DNA of 64,000 bases from Cellulosilyticum lentocellum DSM 5427 (GTDB lineage Bacteria; Bacillota; Clostridia; Lachnospirales; Cellulosilyticaceae): the NCBI RefSeq assembly GCF_000178835.2, contig NC_015275.1, positions 1,137,001-1,201,000 on the forward strand, in the 5' to 3' direction. The translations under genes and the position numbers were made by a program. The notes beneath the pieces were generated by a model that made no database searches, was not told the DNA's origin, and saw only the letters and a list, made by a program, of their open reading frames with translations. Below, piece after piece: positions 54,068-61,725 of this stretch (position 1 is the stretch's first letter; every line of letters begins with the position of its first letter).

Positions 54068-55290
54068 GACAGTTAGGGATTAGTATAAAAACAGACCTTA
54101 AGGTATTGGCAGTACACTATAAAAAGTTATTGTTTTTTGCTATGCAAATGTCTATTTTATGTTTAGCAATTGGTATGGCAGGAAGTCAGATACTTTATGC
54201 TAATAAAAATGTGCAGCCCTTTACATTGGCTATTGTAGATTTAGAAGCTTCTAAGTGGACGGATATGATTATTGATACAGTTAATCAAATGGAGACTGTC
54301 ACAAAGCTGTGCGATATTGAAGTGTTACCTAAAGAAGAAGCTAAAGAGAAGTTATCACGAGGCCAAGTAACCGCCATTATTACTATTCCAGAGCATTTTA
54401 TAGAGGATATTATGAATGGGGTGAATACACCCCTCACGATTGAGAAAAAAGATGGTACTTTATTAGAAAGCATAGTAGCAGATAAATTGATTTCAGCAGC
54501 AGCTAAACTCCTATCTGCAGCTCAAGCAGGTATTTATACAACTTTAGATGCTTATGAAACTTTTAGCACAGATGATGGTATTAGCTTTGAAAAATTAATG
54601 CAAGAAATTAATATTATTTTTGCTAAAGAAATGTTAGGACGTCATCAGTTGTTTGAAGAACAAGAAGTAGTAGCTACCAAAAATATGGCACCGTTAGAAC
54701 ACTATATTTTGTCAGGCTTTATAGCTATGATGCTTTTAAGTTTAATGCTTATTATGGAGGTTATAGAGCCTCTTAATAAGAAGGAAAACTTAATGAGATA
54801 TAGTGTGGTTCGATTAAAACCCGAAAAATTAATAGTGAGTAAAGTGATTAGCTTAAGCTTATTTTACTTAGTAGCTGGCGGCATTATTCTGGGGAGTGTA
54901 GCTGTGCTGTCGAGGATGGTTGGTTTAGAAATCGATTGGCATTTTTCAATTCAAGGATTATTTGGCATTATATTAGGAACTATTAGTTTGGCAAGTGTAA
55001 GTATGATAATAGGTATGGTGCTCAAAGGAAAAGAAGCTTATAGCTTATTTATATTTGTCATTGTAGCGGTTATGACATTTTTATCTGGAGGGATTATTCC
55101 AGCAGCCTATTTGCCAGAAGCAATTAATGAAATGGGGAGATTTACGTATAATGATTATGCGTTAGAACTGTTAAAGCCTTTAGTAGGTGTTGCATGTGAG
55201 CCAATAGCATATATAAAAGTAGTCATAATGATTGCGGCATGCTTAATGGTAGGTATTGGTATGCTTAGAAGAAGAGGGGTGAGAGGATGA
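54064..55290 (+). CDS. ABC-2 type transporter permease (first)
   Basis: The 408-residue protein has the YhgE/Pip-like ABC-2 layout: one N-terminal membrane helix (about residues 22-42), an extracellular domain of about 170 residues (LAIVDLEASKWTDMIIDTVNQME, GQVTAIITIPEHFIEDIMNG) and five C-terminal membrane helices (about 215-400) with FLSGGIIPAAYLPEA, the usual export motif. It overlaps the ATPase gene by 4 bases (ATGA) and the next permease by 4. Likely exports a peptide, lipid or drug; the substrate cannot be told. Confidence 0.88.
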   Translation: MRQLGISIKTDLKVLAVHYKKLLFFAMQMSILCLAIGMAGSQILYANKNVQPFTLAIVDLEASKWTDMIIDTVNQMETVTKLCDIEVLPKEEAKEKLSRGQVTAIITIPEHFIEDIMNGVNTPLTIEKKDGTLLESIVADKLISAAAKLLSAAQAGIYTTLDAYETFSTDDGISFEKLMQEINIIFAKEMLGRHQLFEEQEVVATKNMAPLEHYILSGFIAMMLLSLMLIMEVIEPLNKKENLMRYSVVRLKPEKLIVSKVISLSLFYLVAGGIILGSVAVLSRMVGLEIDWHFSIQGLFGIILGTISLASVSMIIGMVLKGKEAYSLFIFVIVAVMTFLSGGIIPAAYLPEAINEMGRFTYNDYALELLKPLVGVACEPIAYIKVVIMIAACLMVGIGMLRRRGVRG

Positions 55291-56465
55291 GATTTTACTG
55301 TGTGGCCCTTAGACTAAAATTAAAAGAACTTTTAAGAAATAAAGCATATATGGTAGTACTCATCATTTTACCTATTTTAATGAGTTTGATTGTGAGTTAT
55401 GGTAAAGCGTACATAGATGAAGGAAGCCTAAAAGCAGGTCTTTGGAGTGATAGTATCTTAGGAAATCGTATTTCGGATATTTTGCTGGAAGACAAGGGGA
55501 TTAACTTTATAAAGTATGATACAGTGGAGATTTTAGAAAAAGCTGTAGCTACTAATGAAGTTGAATGTGGATTTGTTATTAAACCTATTATTGATGAACA
55601 AAAGGAGAATATGAGTTTTGAAAGAGCAATAACAGTCATTACTTCTCCGGCTACTATGGCTCAAGGACCCCTTCAAGAAGTAGTGACAGCGACGATATAT
55701 CGTCTTGTGGCAGAAGATATTGCATACATGACATTAAAAGGTAAATCTTATATGCAAGTAGAGATAGATTTAAAAAATTGGATTCATCAGCAGGTGGAAG
55801 GTTATTATGCCGATGGCGAATTAATGCAAATTGTTTTTGTTCAAGGAGACTCGAAGGTCATTGGTGCAACTGTGCAAAAAAGAGAAGGTATATTAAGGAT
55901 AGCGAAAGGTTTGATGGCGATATTTTTAATGATGAGTAGTTTGCTCATGGGAGTTAGATTAATTGAAGACAGAAAAGGGAAAATTTATAGCCGCTTTTGC
56001 ACTATAGGAAAAGGTAAGTTGAATCCTGATTTACCACTTGTTGGTGCGCATATTTCATTACAAACGATAGTAGGAATCCTAGCACTTATTATTATTAAAC
56101 TAAGTGGAAAAGAAATCATTTATTTAGATTTAGGAGAAGAAGTAGGGTTATTAATAGCTTATATTCTATGCTTGGCCGCCTTAGTGTTATTGGTGAGTGA
56201 GCTTGTTTCTAGTAGTGAATTGTGGTTTTCGATGATTCCCATTTGTATTATTGCAGCTATTTTATTTTGTCCCATTGTAGTAGATATGAGTAGTATGCAA
56301 ACATGGTTTAAATATTTATCTTACTTGATGGTGCCTTATTATTATTTAGGAGGTACAACATATCTACTAGGTTTAGTAAGTGCGACTATAGCATTTACAT
56401 TGATTTACTATGTAGTTACAAGGTTAAAGATTTTGCGCTCTAGTGACGACATACTATATAAGTAG
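55287..56465 (+). CDS. ABC-2 type transporter permease (second)
   Basis: The 392-residue partner permease has the same one-plus-five helix plan: N-terminal helix about residues 17-37, an external domain with NRISDILLEDKGINFIKYDTVEILEKAVATNEVECGFVIKP, and five C-terminal helices from about 205 on. It is shorter and more divergent than the first permease, so the exporter is probably a heterodimer with one ATPase homodimer. It overlaps the first permease by 4 bases. The stop is 21 bp before the next gene, whose GAGGTGG site lies close by, so the flagellar group may be read from the same transcript. Confidence 0.85.
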   Translation: MRFYCVALRLKLKELLRNKAYMVVLIILPILMSLIVSYGKAYIDEGSLKAGLWSDSILGNRISDILLEDKGINFIKYDTVEILEKAVATNEVECGFVIKPIIDEQKENMSFERAITVITSPATMAQGPLQEVVTATIYRLVAEDIAYMTLKGKSYMQVEIDLKNWIHQQVEGYYADGELMQIVFVQGDSKVIGATVQKREGILRIAKGLMAIFLMMSSLLMGVRLIEDRKGKIYSRFCTIGKGKLNPDLPLVGAHISLQTIVGILALIIIKLSGKEIIYLDLGEEVGLLIAYILCLAALVLLVSELVSSSELWFSMIPICIIAAILFCPIVVDMSSMQTWFKYLSYLMVPYYYLGGTTYLLGLVSATIAFTLIYYVVTRLKILRSSDDILYK

Positions 56466-56485
56466 CACAAAGGTGAGGTGGATAT

Positions 56486-59299
56486 ATGATCCAAGGAATA
56501 AAGGAATTAGGTTATAGCACTTATACCCCAATTGGTATGCAGGGGGGAGTTGAGAACAGTGAAAAATCATCAGAACCTAAACGTTTTAATCTTCAAGAAG
56601 TGATAGAGCAGATTAAAAGCTATACTTATACAGAAGAAGATACAAAGCAAGTAGATAATGAACTCTTAAGTCAACTAAAGAATCAATTTGATTTAAGAGA
56701 AGAAGATATTTATGAACTACATAAAAGAGGATTTAATTTAGAATCTTTATTAATTGATGATTCAAAGGCTTATAGAGGACTGGAAAATAGTCATATGTCC
56801 AAGGAAGAAAGTGAAGATACGAAGAAACAGGAAAGTGAATCTAAAAAGGTGAGTGATAAAATCAGTGTTATTCAACAAGCTAACGATTCAATGTACTTAA
56901 ATACTCTAATAAGTAAAGAACCTATCACTATTAATAATTTATATACCAATAATTTTAAAGGAAATTTAAAGAAAGTAAGCGCAAATTTTAGTAAATCAGA
57001 TATAGCTAGTGTGCTTCAAATGAACGGACTTCCTAATAACGAAGGAAATACTTGGGCAGCTAAGGCGCTAATGAGTTGTGGGATGGATGTTAGTAAGCAA
57101 GATGTATTAAAGCTTCAAAATATGAAAGCAGCAGTAGCTGCCTTGGAACCTCAGGCGGAAGCTTCTGGAGATCGTGAGTTACTCCAGGACAATGCAGTGC
57201 AATATGAGCCTTATCAGATAGATCGTATTACAGATGATTTAGGCATGGTTACAGATGAGCATATCGAAAAGCTTATTGAAGAGGGTAAAGACGTTAATAT
57301 TACTAATTTAAGAGAAAGTATTTATAAAAACACAGAAGCCATATTAAAGGAGCAGCAAGCAGCAAGACCATCAGCCATAGAAGTGCAAAATGTTAACTCG
57401 GCAGAAGCTGAATCAGTATTGTCAGATGGAACGATGCAGAATCAAGAAGTCATTAATATAGACCAAGCAGTGACTGAAATTAAAGATCAAATTAATCAAA
57501 TTAGAGCAAAGCTTACTTTAGAGGCAGCTCAGAAAATAAGTGAAAAGTTACCGTTAGAAAGTGCAGAGCTGAGTGTTGTTGCAAAGGAGCTTCAGCAGTT
57601 ACAAGAACAAAAAGTGATTGCTGCACTTAACCAAGTAGGTCTAGAAGTAAACGAAGCTAATATAACAGCAACTACGGAAGTTTTAGATACTGTTATAGAT
57701 ATGAAACGTTATCCTATGGAGACGATTCATATCGAATTAAACAGTCAAGAAACAGCTGTTTTAGCAGAGGTAAAAAGTGCTTTAAATGCTTATAGTGAAA
57801 ATGAAACACCAGTAGAAAAAAGATTTGGAGAAACTATTAAGAAAGTAGAAGGGCAAATTGAAAGCCTTTTAGAAGGGCAAAATATAGAGGTAACAGCTGA
57901 AACAATTCAGGCTGCAAAAGCACTTATTACAAATGGAATGGAAGTAAGTTCTGAGAATATAACCTCAGTGTTAAGTATTGTTACTAAACTTACTACCTTT
58001 CTAGAAGACATGACACCTATCCAAGCAGCAGCTTTTATTAAAGAAGGAATGAATCCTTATTATGCATCAGTAGATACTTTATTAACATGGATGAGTAAGG
58101 AAAAGCTAGAGGGTCTAAAGGTAAGTACAGCAGAAACAATTGTAGCATTACAAGAACAAAAGCAAATAAATAGTGAACAAAAGGAAGCGATGATTGGATT
58201 ATATCGTATTTTACAAGGTGTAACAAAGCATAAAGAAGAAGTGATAGGATACTTGTTTAAAAATGATTTACCGCTTACTATAGAAAAATTACAAGAGGCT
58301 ACCCGCTACATACAAGACAAAAATCATATTGAAGTAAATATCGATGATGATTTTGGGGAGTTAGAGAATTTACAATATAATAAACAATCAGCCAAGAATT
58401 TAATCAATGAGCAGAGTGAACAAACGAGTAAAGTAGCTCAACTTATTAAGCAATTAGAAGAAATGGAACTACCTGTGTCAGAAAGTAATATCAATAAACT
58501 AAGTAAGATGAGCGCATTATTATATCCCTATATTAAAGAGCAATTTAAAAAAGAAGTGGGGAGTTTTGAAGGATTATCAACCTTGCCAAAGAGTTTTCTA
58601 GATAAATTAGAAGCTGTACAAAATGTAGAACCAGAGGTTATTGAAAAGATGATAGAACAAAAAGTTCCTTTAACCTTATCTAATATTTATTGGATGGACA
58701 AAATAACTCATGAACCTACGGTGTATGGAGATTTACTGAATGAAGCAGGTATGTTAAAAGACGAATTACCAGAGCATTTAGATGAGATAGAAGATGAACT
58801 TTTGAAATTAGAAGAAACGGCAAGGAAAGAACAAGAAGTAGCCACTTTGTCAGGTGACCTACTTAAGTATAAGCAGTATAAGCAATTAGAGGAAGCAAGT
58901 CATTTGCAACGTCAATTAATAGATAAAGAAGGATTATATCAGATTCCGTTTGTGATCAATGGAGAGCAAAGATTAGTTAATCTTTATGTTCATAAGGATG
59001 CACATCACTCTGTAGAATCAGGGCAACATACCAAAGCTATTATTAGCTATCAAACAAAAAATCTTGGGATGGTTAAAGCATACATAGAAATAAAAGATGA
59101 TCATCTAGGTTATAAAGTAGAGGGAGAAACTGAAAGTATTACCAATAAACTAGAAGCTCATGGTGAAACATTAATGAATCTCTTAACACAAATTGGATAT
59201 AACGTAGAATATACGGCTTATGCTACGGAAGTAGAACCTGATAACATGAGTGCAATACCTTTAAAAAGAGGTGATAGCAACTTTGAGGAAATGATATAG
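56486..59299 (+). CDS. Large DUF6240-like protein with hook-length-control-like C terminus
   Basis: A 937-residue, helical, charged cytoplasmic protein with no membrane segment. The N-terminal and middle parts hold repeated helix-turn units built on the sequence NLxxLxxxNxPxxxxNI (for example PLTIEKLQEATRYIQDKN and PVSESNINKLSKMSALLYP), often with 'Ax.A...L...G.xVS..N' spacing; at least six can be picked out from about 150 to 760. The C-terminal 130 residues (YQIPFVINGEQRLVNLYVH, KNLGMVKAYIEIKDDHLGYKVEG, GETLMNLLTQIGYNVEYTAYA) have the order and beta-helix rhythm of a FliK-type hook-length domain. It sits before a FliS-like chaperone and flagellin. DUF6240 is my best family guess; a role in flagellar export or length control is inference. 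Confidence 0.65.
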   Translation: MIQGIKELGYSTYTPIGMQGGVENSEKSSEPKRFNLQEVIEQIKSYTYTEEDTKQVDNELLSQLKNQFDLREEDIYELHKRGFNLESLLIDDSKAYRGLENSHMSKEESEDTKKQESESKKVSDKISVIQQANDSMYLNTLISKEPITINNLYTNNFKGNLKKVSANFSKSDIASVLQMNGLPNNEGNTWAAKALMSCGMDVSKQDVLKLQNMKAAVAALEPQAEASGDRELLQDNAVQYEPYQIDRITDDLGMVTDEHIEKLIEEGKDVNITNLRESIYKNTEAILKEQQAARPSAIEVQNVNSAEAESVLSDGTMQNQEVINIDQAVTEIKDQINQIRAKLTLEAAQKISEKLPLESAELSVVAKELQQLQEQKVIAALNQVGLEVNEANITATTEVLDTVIDMKRYPMETIHIELNSQETAVLAEVKSALNAYSENETPVEKRFGETIKKVEGQIESLLEGQNIEVTAETIQAAKALITNGMEVSSENITSVLSIVTKLTTFLEDMTPIQAAAFIKEGMNPYYASVDTLLTWMSKEKLEGLKVSTAETIVALQEQKQINSEQKEAMIGLYRILQGVTKHKEEVIGYLFKNDLPLTIEKLQEATRYIQDKNHIEVNIDDDFGELENLQYNKQSAKNLINEQSEQTSKVAQLIKQLEEMELPVSESNINKLSKMSALLYPYIKEQFKKEVGSFEGLSTLPKSFLDKLEAVQNVEPEVIEKMIEQKVPLTLSNIYWMDKITHEPTVYGDLLNEAGMLKDELPEHLDEIEDELLKLEETARKEQEVATLSGDLLKYKQYKQLEEASHLQRQLIDKEGLYQIPFVINGEQRLVNLYVHKDAHHSVESGQHTKAIISYQTKNLGMVKAYIEIKDDHLGYKVEGETESITNKLEAHGETLMNLLTQIGYNVEYTAYATEVEPDNMSAIPLKRGDSNFEEMI

Positions 59300-59310
59300 G
59301 GGAGGATGCT

Positions 59311-59463
59311 ATGCAGCAGTCTAACATAAGTAAGAATGAGGAAAAGCAGGCTAAGGAAACTAGAAAAAAAGACGATATATTAGATGTAGTAAAGCAATTT
59401 ATCAGCTATTTTGAAGAGACAGATAGGAGCGAAAATAATGATTACAGTATCTACCATAGCTAA
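59311..59463 (+). CDS. Small 50-residue protein in the flagellar group
   Basis: An ATG at 59311 follows GGGGAGGATGCT at ideal spacing and opens a 50-codon frame ending at 59463, overlapping the FliS-like start (59438) by 26 bases in another frame. The product is hydrophilic: a Lys/Glu-rich first half (NISKNEEKQAKETRKKDD), then DILDVVKQFISYFEE, possibly an amphipathic helix. I know no family for it. Its position 11 bp after the large protein and the strong ribosome site support real translation; otherwise it could merely be a ribosome-passing leader for the chaperone gene. Confidence 0.5.
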   Translation: MQQSNISKNEEKQAKETRKKDDILDVVKQFISYFEETDRSENNDYSIYHS

Positions 59464-59875
59464 TGCTTCAAGGGGAGAATTACTTTGTATCACCTATGAA
59501 ATACTGCTAGAAAATATAAAAGCAGCAGAGGGAAATACAGGGGAAGAACGAGAAAAGAAATTAAAAAAATCTATTGAGATTATACAAATGCTAGTTGGAG
59601 ACCTTAATTTTGAATTCGACCTATCAAAAGAATTATTTAGAATTTATGTTTATGTACAAGGTTTATTAGTAAATGCAAAAACTGCGGAACCTATAGAAGA
59701 AGCATATAAGATTATAAGTAAGATTTATGAGGGTTTTAAGCAAGTGACACAAGAAGAAAAGCTATCCTCTCCATGTATAGATAATGCAGAAGTCGTGTAT
59801 GCAGGGCTTACCTACAGTCCTAATGATTTAAATGAGTTAAGTATGAAACAGCCCAACAGGGGATTTAAAGCATAA
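59438..59875 (+). CDS. fliS: FliS-like flagellin export chaperone
   Basis: The 145-residue helical protein fits FliS: N-terminal ISTASxx-like TVSTIANASRGELLCITYEILLENIKAAEG, then EKKLKKSIEIIQMLVGDLNFEFDLSKELFRIYVYVQGLLVNAKT, the family's L..sLd.....s..L..LY.Y....L..A pattern, and a final helix IEEAYKIISKIYEGFKQV. FliS binds the flagellin C-terminal D0 region and prevents premature assembly. It is unusual in having a 35-residue tail after the last helix. A TTG start at 59411 is less likely than the ATG at 59438, which has ATAGGAG. It is directly followed by flagellin (22 bp), supporting the call. Confidence 0.8.
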   Translation: MITVSTIANASRGELLCITYEILLENIKAAEGNTGEEREKKLKKSIEIIQMLVGDLNFEFDLSKELFRIYVYVQGLLVNAKTAEPIEEAYKIISKIYEGFKQVTQEEKLSSPCIDNAEVVYAGLTYSPNDLNELSMKQPNRGFKA

Positions 59876-59897
59876 TTACATAAAAGGATGTGGAAAA

Positions 59898-60713
59898 ATG
59901 AAAATTAATACCAATATGTCAGCTATTAGAACTTTAACAAGTTTGACAAAAGCAAATGGTAGTGCATCAAAAGCAATGGAAAGATTATCTTCTGGCCTAA
60001 GGATTAATAGTGCTGCAGATGATGCAGCAGGAATGGCTATTTCAAGAAAAATGAATACACAAGTTAAAGGATTGGATCAAGCAAATCGTAATGCTATGGA
60101 TGGTATTTCGATGATTCAAACTGCTGAGGGTGCATTAGATGAAGTTCATAGTATGCTACAAAGAATGAGAGAACTATCGGTACAGGCATCTAATGGTACT
60201 TATGAAAATGCGGATAGGGAAACTATTGAACAAGAGATTAATCAGCTTATGCAAGAAATGGAAGCTATGAAGGAACGTACACAATTTAATAAGATGAATC
60301 TCTTAGATGGGAGTTACGAGAATTTTACATTACATATAGGTGCTAATAAGGATCAATGTATGAACATTGATGGGGAGGAGATTAGTATAGAGAATATACT
60401 CACTCCTTTGCAAGGGATTGATATTGTTACAAAAGCAGATGAGGCTATACAGAAAGTAGATGCTGCTATAGAAAAGACTTCTGCAATTAGAGGAAGATTA
60501 GGAGCTTATCAAAATAGATTAGAACACACGGTATCAAATATACAAGTTAGTGAAGAAAATATGACTGCATCTATGTCGCGCATACAAGATGCAGATATGG
60601 CAGAAGAGATGACAGACTACACACAATATAATGTTATTTCTCAAGCAGCGACAGCTATGTTAGCACAAGCTAATCAAAGACCACAACAAGTATTACAACT
60701 TCTTAACTCATAA
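59898..60713 (+). CDS. hag: Flagellin, short D0/D1-only form
   Basis: The 271-residue protein has complete conserved ends: MKINTNMSAIRTLTSL, ERLSSGLRINSAADDAAGMAIS and LDQANRNAMDGISMIQTAEGALDEVHSMLQRMRELSVQASNGTY at the N side, and AIRGRLGAYQNRLEHTVSNIQ, ADMAEEMTDYTQYNVISQAATAMLAQANQRPQQVLQLL at the C side. The middle is only about 60 residues, so no D2/D3 surface domain, as in Bacillus Hag. Ribosome site AAAAGGATG. No sigma-28 promoter was found right before it; it may be read through from the 56486 gene. A strong terminator follows. Other flagellin copies may exist elsewhere. Confidence 0.93.
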   Translation: MKINTNMSAIRTLTSLTKANGSASKAMERLSSGLRINSAADDAAGMAISRKMNTQVKGLDQANRNAMDGISMIQTAEGALDEVHSMLQRMRELSVQASNGTYENADRETIEQEINQLMQEMEAMKERTQFNKMNLLDGSYENFTLHIGANKDQCMNIDGEEISIENILTPLQGIDIVTKADEAIQKVDAAIEKTSAIRGRLGAYQNRLEHTVSNIQVSEENMTASMSRIQDADMAEEMTDYTQYNVISQAATAMLAQANQRPQQVLQLLNS

Positions 60714-60760
60714 AAATAAAAACCAGATTACACTTTAAAGTAATCTGGTTTTTATTTTTA
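60711..60760. terminator. Strong bidirectional terminator after flagellin
   Basis: AAAAATAAAAACCAGATTA and TAATCTGGTTTTTATTTTT arms form a 19-bp stem with a 10-nt loop; a T-rich tail follows in both directions. Confidence 0.88.
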
Positions 60761-60815
60761 TGAGTGTGTATAAGGCTATAGGCGTTAGGTCATACTTAAA
60801 TAAAGGAGGTGCCTA

Positions 60816-61034
60816 ATGAATAAGGATAATAACAATAAAAAGATACAACATGAAGAAAAAAGGGTTATAGAAAAGGAGATTTGTGATGTGCAAAAAGAAT
60901 TAGCAGCAACTTTAGAAGGATTTGAAAATGTAGTAGATCCAGATCTGGTAGATTATTATAGTTATTCCTATAAGGCCACAGAAGCCAAATATACTTACCT
61001 AATAAAAAAATTAAAAACGTTATACCGTAAATAG
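60816..61034 (+). CDS. yaaL: DUF2508 family protein (YaaL-like)
   Basis: The 72-residue helical protein matches the YaaL/DUF2508 pattern: a charged N terminus, EKEICDVQKELAATLEGFENVVDPDLVDYYSYSYKATEAKYTYLIKKLK. Bacillus yaaL lies between recR and bofA, and here it is directly before bofA, which supports the name despite low overall similarity. TAAAGGAGGTGC precedes the ATG. Function unknown. Confidence 0.82.
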   Translation: MNKDNNNKKIQHEEKRVIEKEICDVQKELAATLEGFENVVDPDLVDYYSYSYKATEAKYTYLIKKLKTLYRK

Positions 61035-61100
61035 TCTAAATTAATAAAATAGGCATATTAATAAAATATACAAGCTTAGAAGCATACATGGAGGAAGTCA

Positions 61101-61346
61101 ATGAATGGGGATTTAGTGATTTTTATATGTATAGGAATATGTATTGCTATTTTAGTATGGATACTATTTGGAAAACAGATTTTTAATATTATTATTAATG
61201 GAGTGGCAGGTTTTATCATTATTTATTGTATTAATGGATTATTACCGGCTTATGCTATAGGTATTAATCTGTTAACTATGGGCGTTGCAAGTCTACTTGG
61301 AATTCCAGGGATTATTACATTGTATATTATATCAATGATGATATAG
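61101..61346 (+). CDS. bofA: Pro-sigma-K processing inhibitor BofA
   Basis: The 81-residue membrane protein has two or three hydrophobic segments and the BofA pattern: VWILFGKQIFNIIINGVAGFIIIYCIN followed by LPAYAIGINLLTMGVASLLGIPGIITLYI. In Bacillus, BofA holds back the SpoIVFB protease so that sigma-K is activated only when the forespore is ready. SpoIVFA is not in this window. ATGGAGGAAG precedes the ATG. It is the last gene of the ancestral recR-yaaL-bofA block and lies directly before the DnaA-box cluster. Confidence 0.9.
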   Translation: MNGDLVIFICIGICIAILVWILFGKQIFNIIINGVAGFIIIYCINGLLPAYAIGINLLTMGVASLLGIPGIITLYIISMMI

Positions 61347-61349
61347 GTG

Positions 61350-61534
61350 TGTTGATAATTTGTGGATAAGTTTAATAAATGTGGTGATAACACATGTAGA
61401 AAAATAATCTGAAAAGATGTTGATAATGTGGATAATATATTTTTTTAACTATAGAAGCTTGTAAATATAAGGAATAAAATATTGACAGTTATTCACAGAT
61501 GTGTTAATATAAATGTGGATATAGGTGTGGAAAA
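61350..61534. promoter_or_regulatory. Cluster of DnaA-box-like sites
   Basis: Perfect TGTGGATAA (complement of TTATCCACA) at 61361-61369 and 61427-61435; TTATTCACA (fits TTATNCACA) at 61489-61497; one-mismatch copies TGTTGATAA at 61350-61358 and 61418-61426, TGTGGATAT at 61514-61522 and TGTGGAAAA at 61526-61534. Six of seven point the same way, and an AT-only stretch (61432-61447) lies among them. No dnaA, dnaN or rpmH is near, so this may be an origin-like or DnaA-titration/regulatory site rather than the main oriC. Confidence 0.65.
61482..61510 (+). promoter_or_regulatory. Strong promoter with a DnaA box in its spacer
   Basis: Consensus TTGACA (61482-61487), exactly 17 bp, TAATAT (61505-61510). 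The spacer contains TTATTCACA at 61489-61497, and two more DnaA-box-like words lie at and just after the expected start near 61517. No coding start is close enough for a normal leader. Confidence 0.6.
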
Positions 61535-61613
61535 AATATATCCAGTTGATTTGACGTAAGTATAACATATCAATCCCTTTATGCTCTATAGGCGACTATA
61601 GAGTTCTTTTTTT
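61517..61613 (+). ncRNA. Candidate short RNA or terminated leader, about 97 nt
   Basis: Promoter 61482-61510 predicts a 5' end near 61517. The RNA would start with a stem TGGATATA/TATATCCA (61516-61523 with 61537-61544, 13-nt loop), continue with an unpaired stretch, and end at the 61584-61613 terminator. It contains no open frame with a ribosome site. It fits no RNA family I know. Alternatively it is an attenuated leader for the 61726 gene, 113 bp beyond the terminator. Confidence 0.45.
61584..61613 (+). terminator. Intrinsic terminator of the candidate short RNA
   Basis: CTCTATA and TATAGAG arms (61584-61590, 61597-61603) around GGCGAC, followed by TTCTTTTTTT. Confidence 0.75.
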
Positions 61614-61725
61614 GCAAAATATAATTGAATTAAATAAAACATATTTCCAGATATAGGTATAAAAGCTGTAGCATGTGTATACACTATAACAACGAATGAT
61701 AACGATTATACCTATGGAGGAGTAT

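Noticed and set aside
61350-61534. Calling the DnaA-box cluster the chromosomal oriC
   Set aside because: No dnaA, dnaN, rpmH or gyrB gene is nearby and GC skew cannot be assessed from one window.
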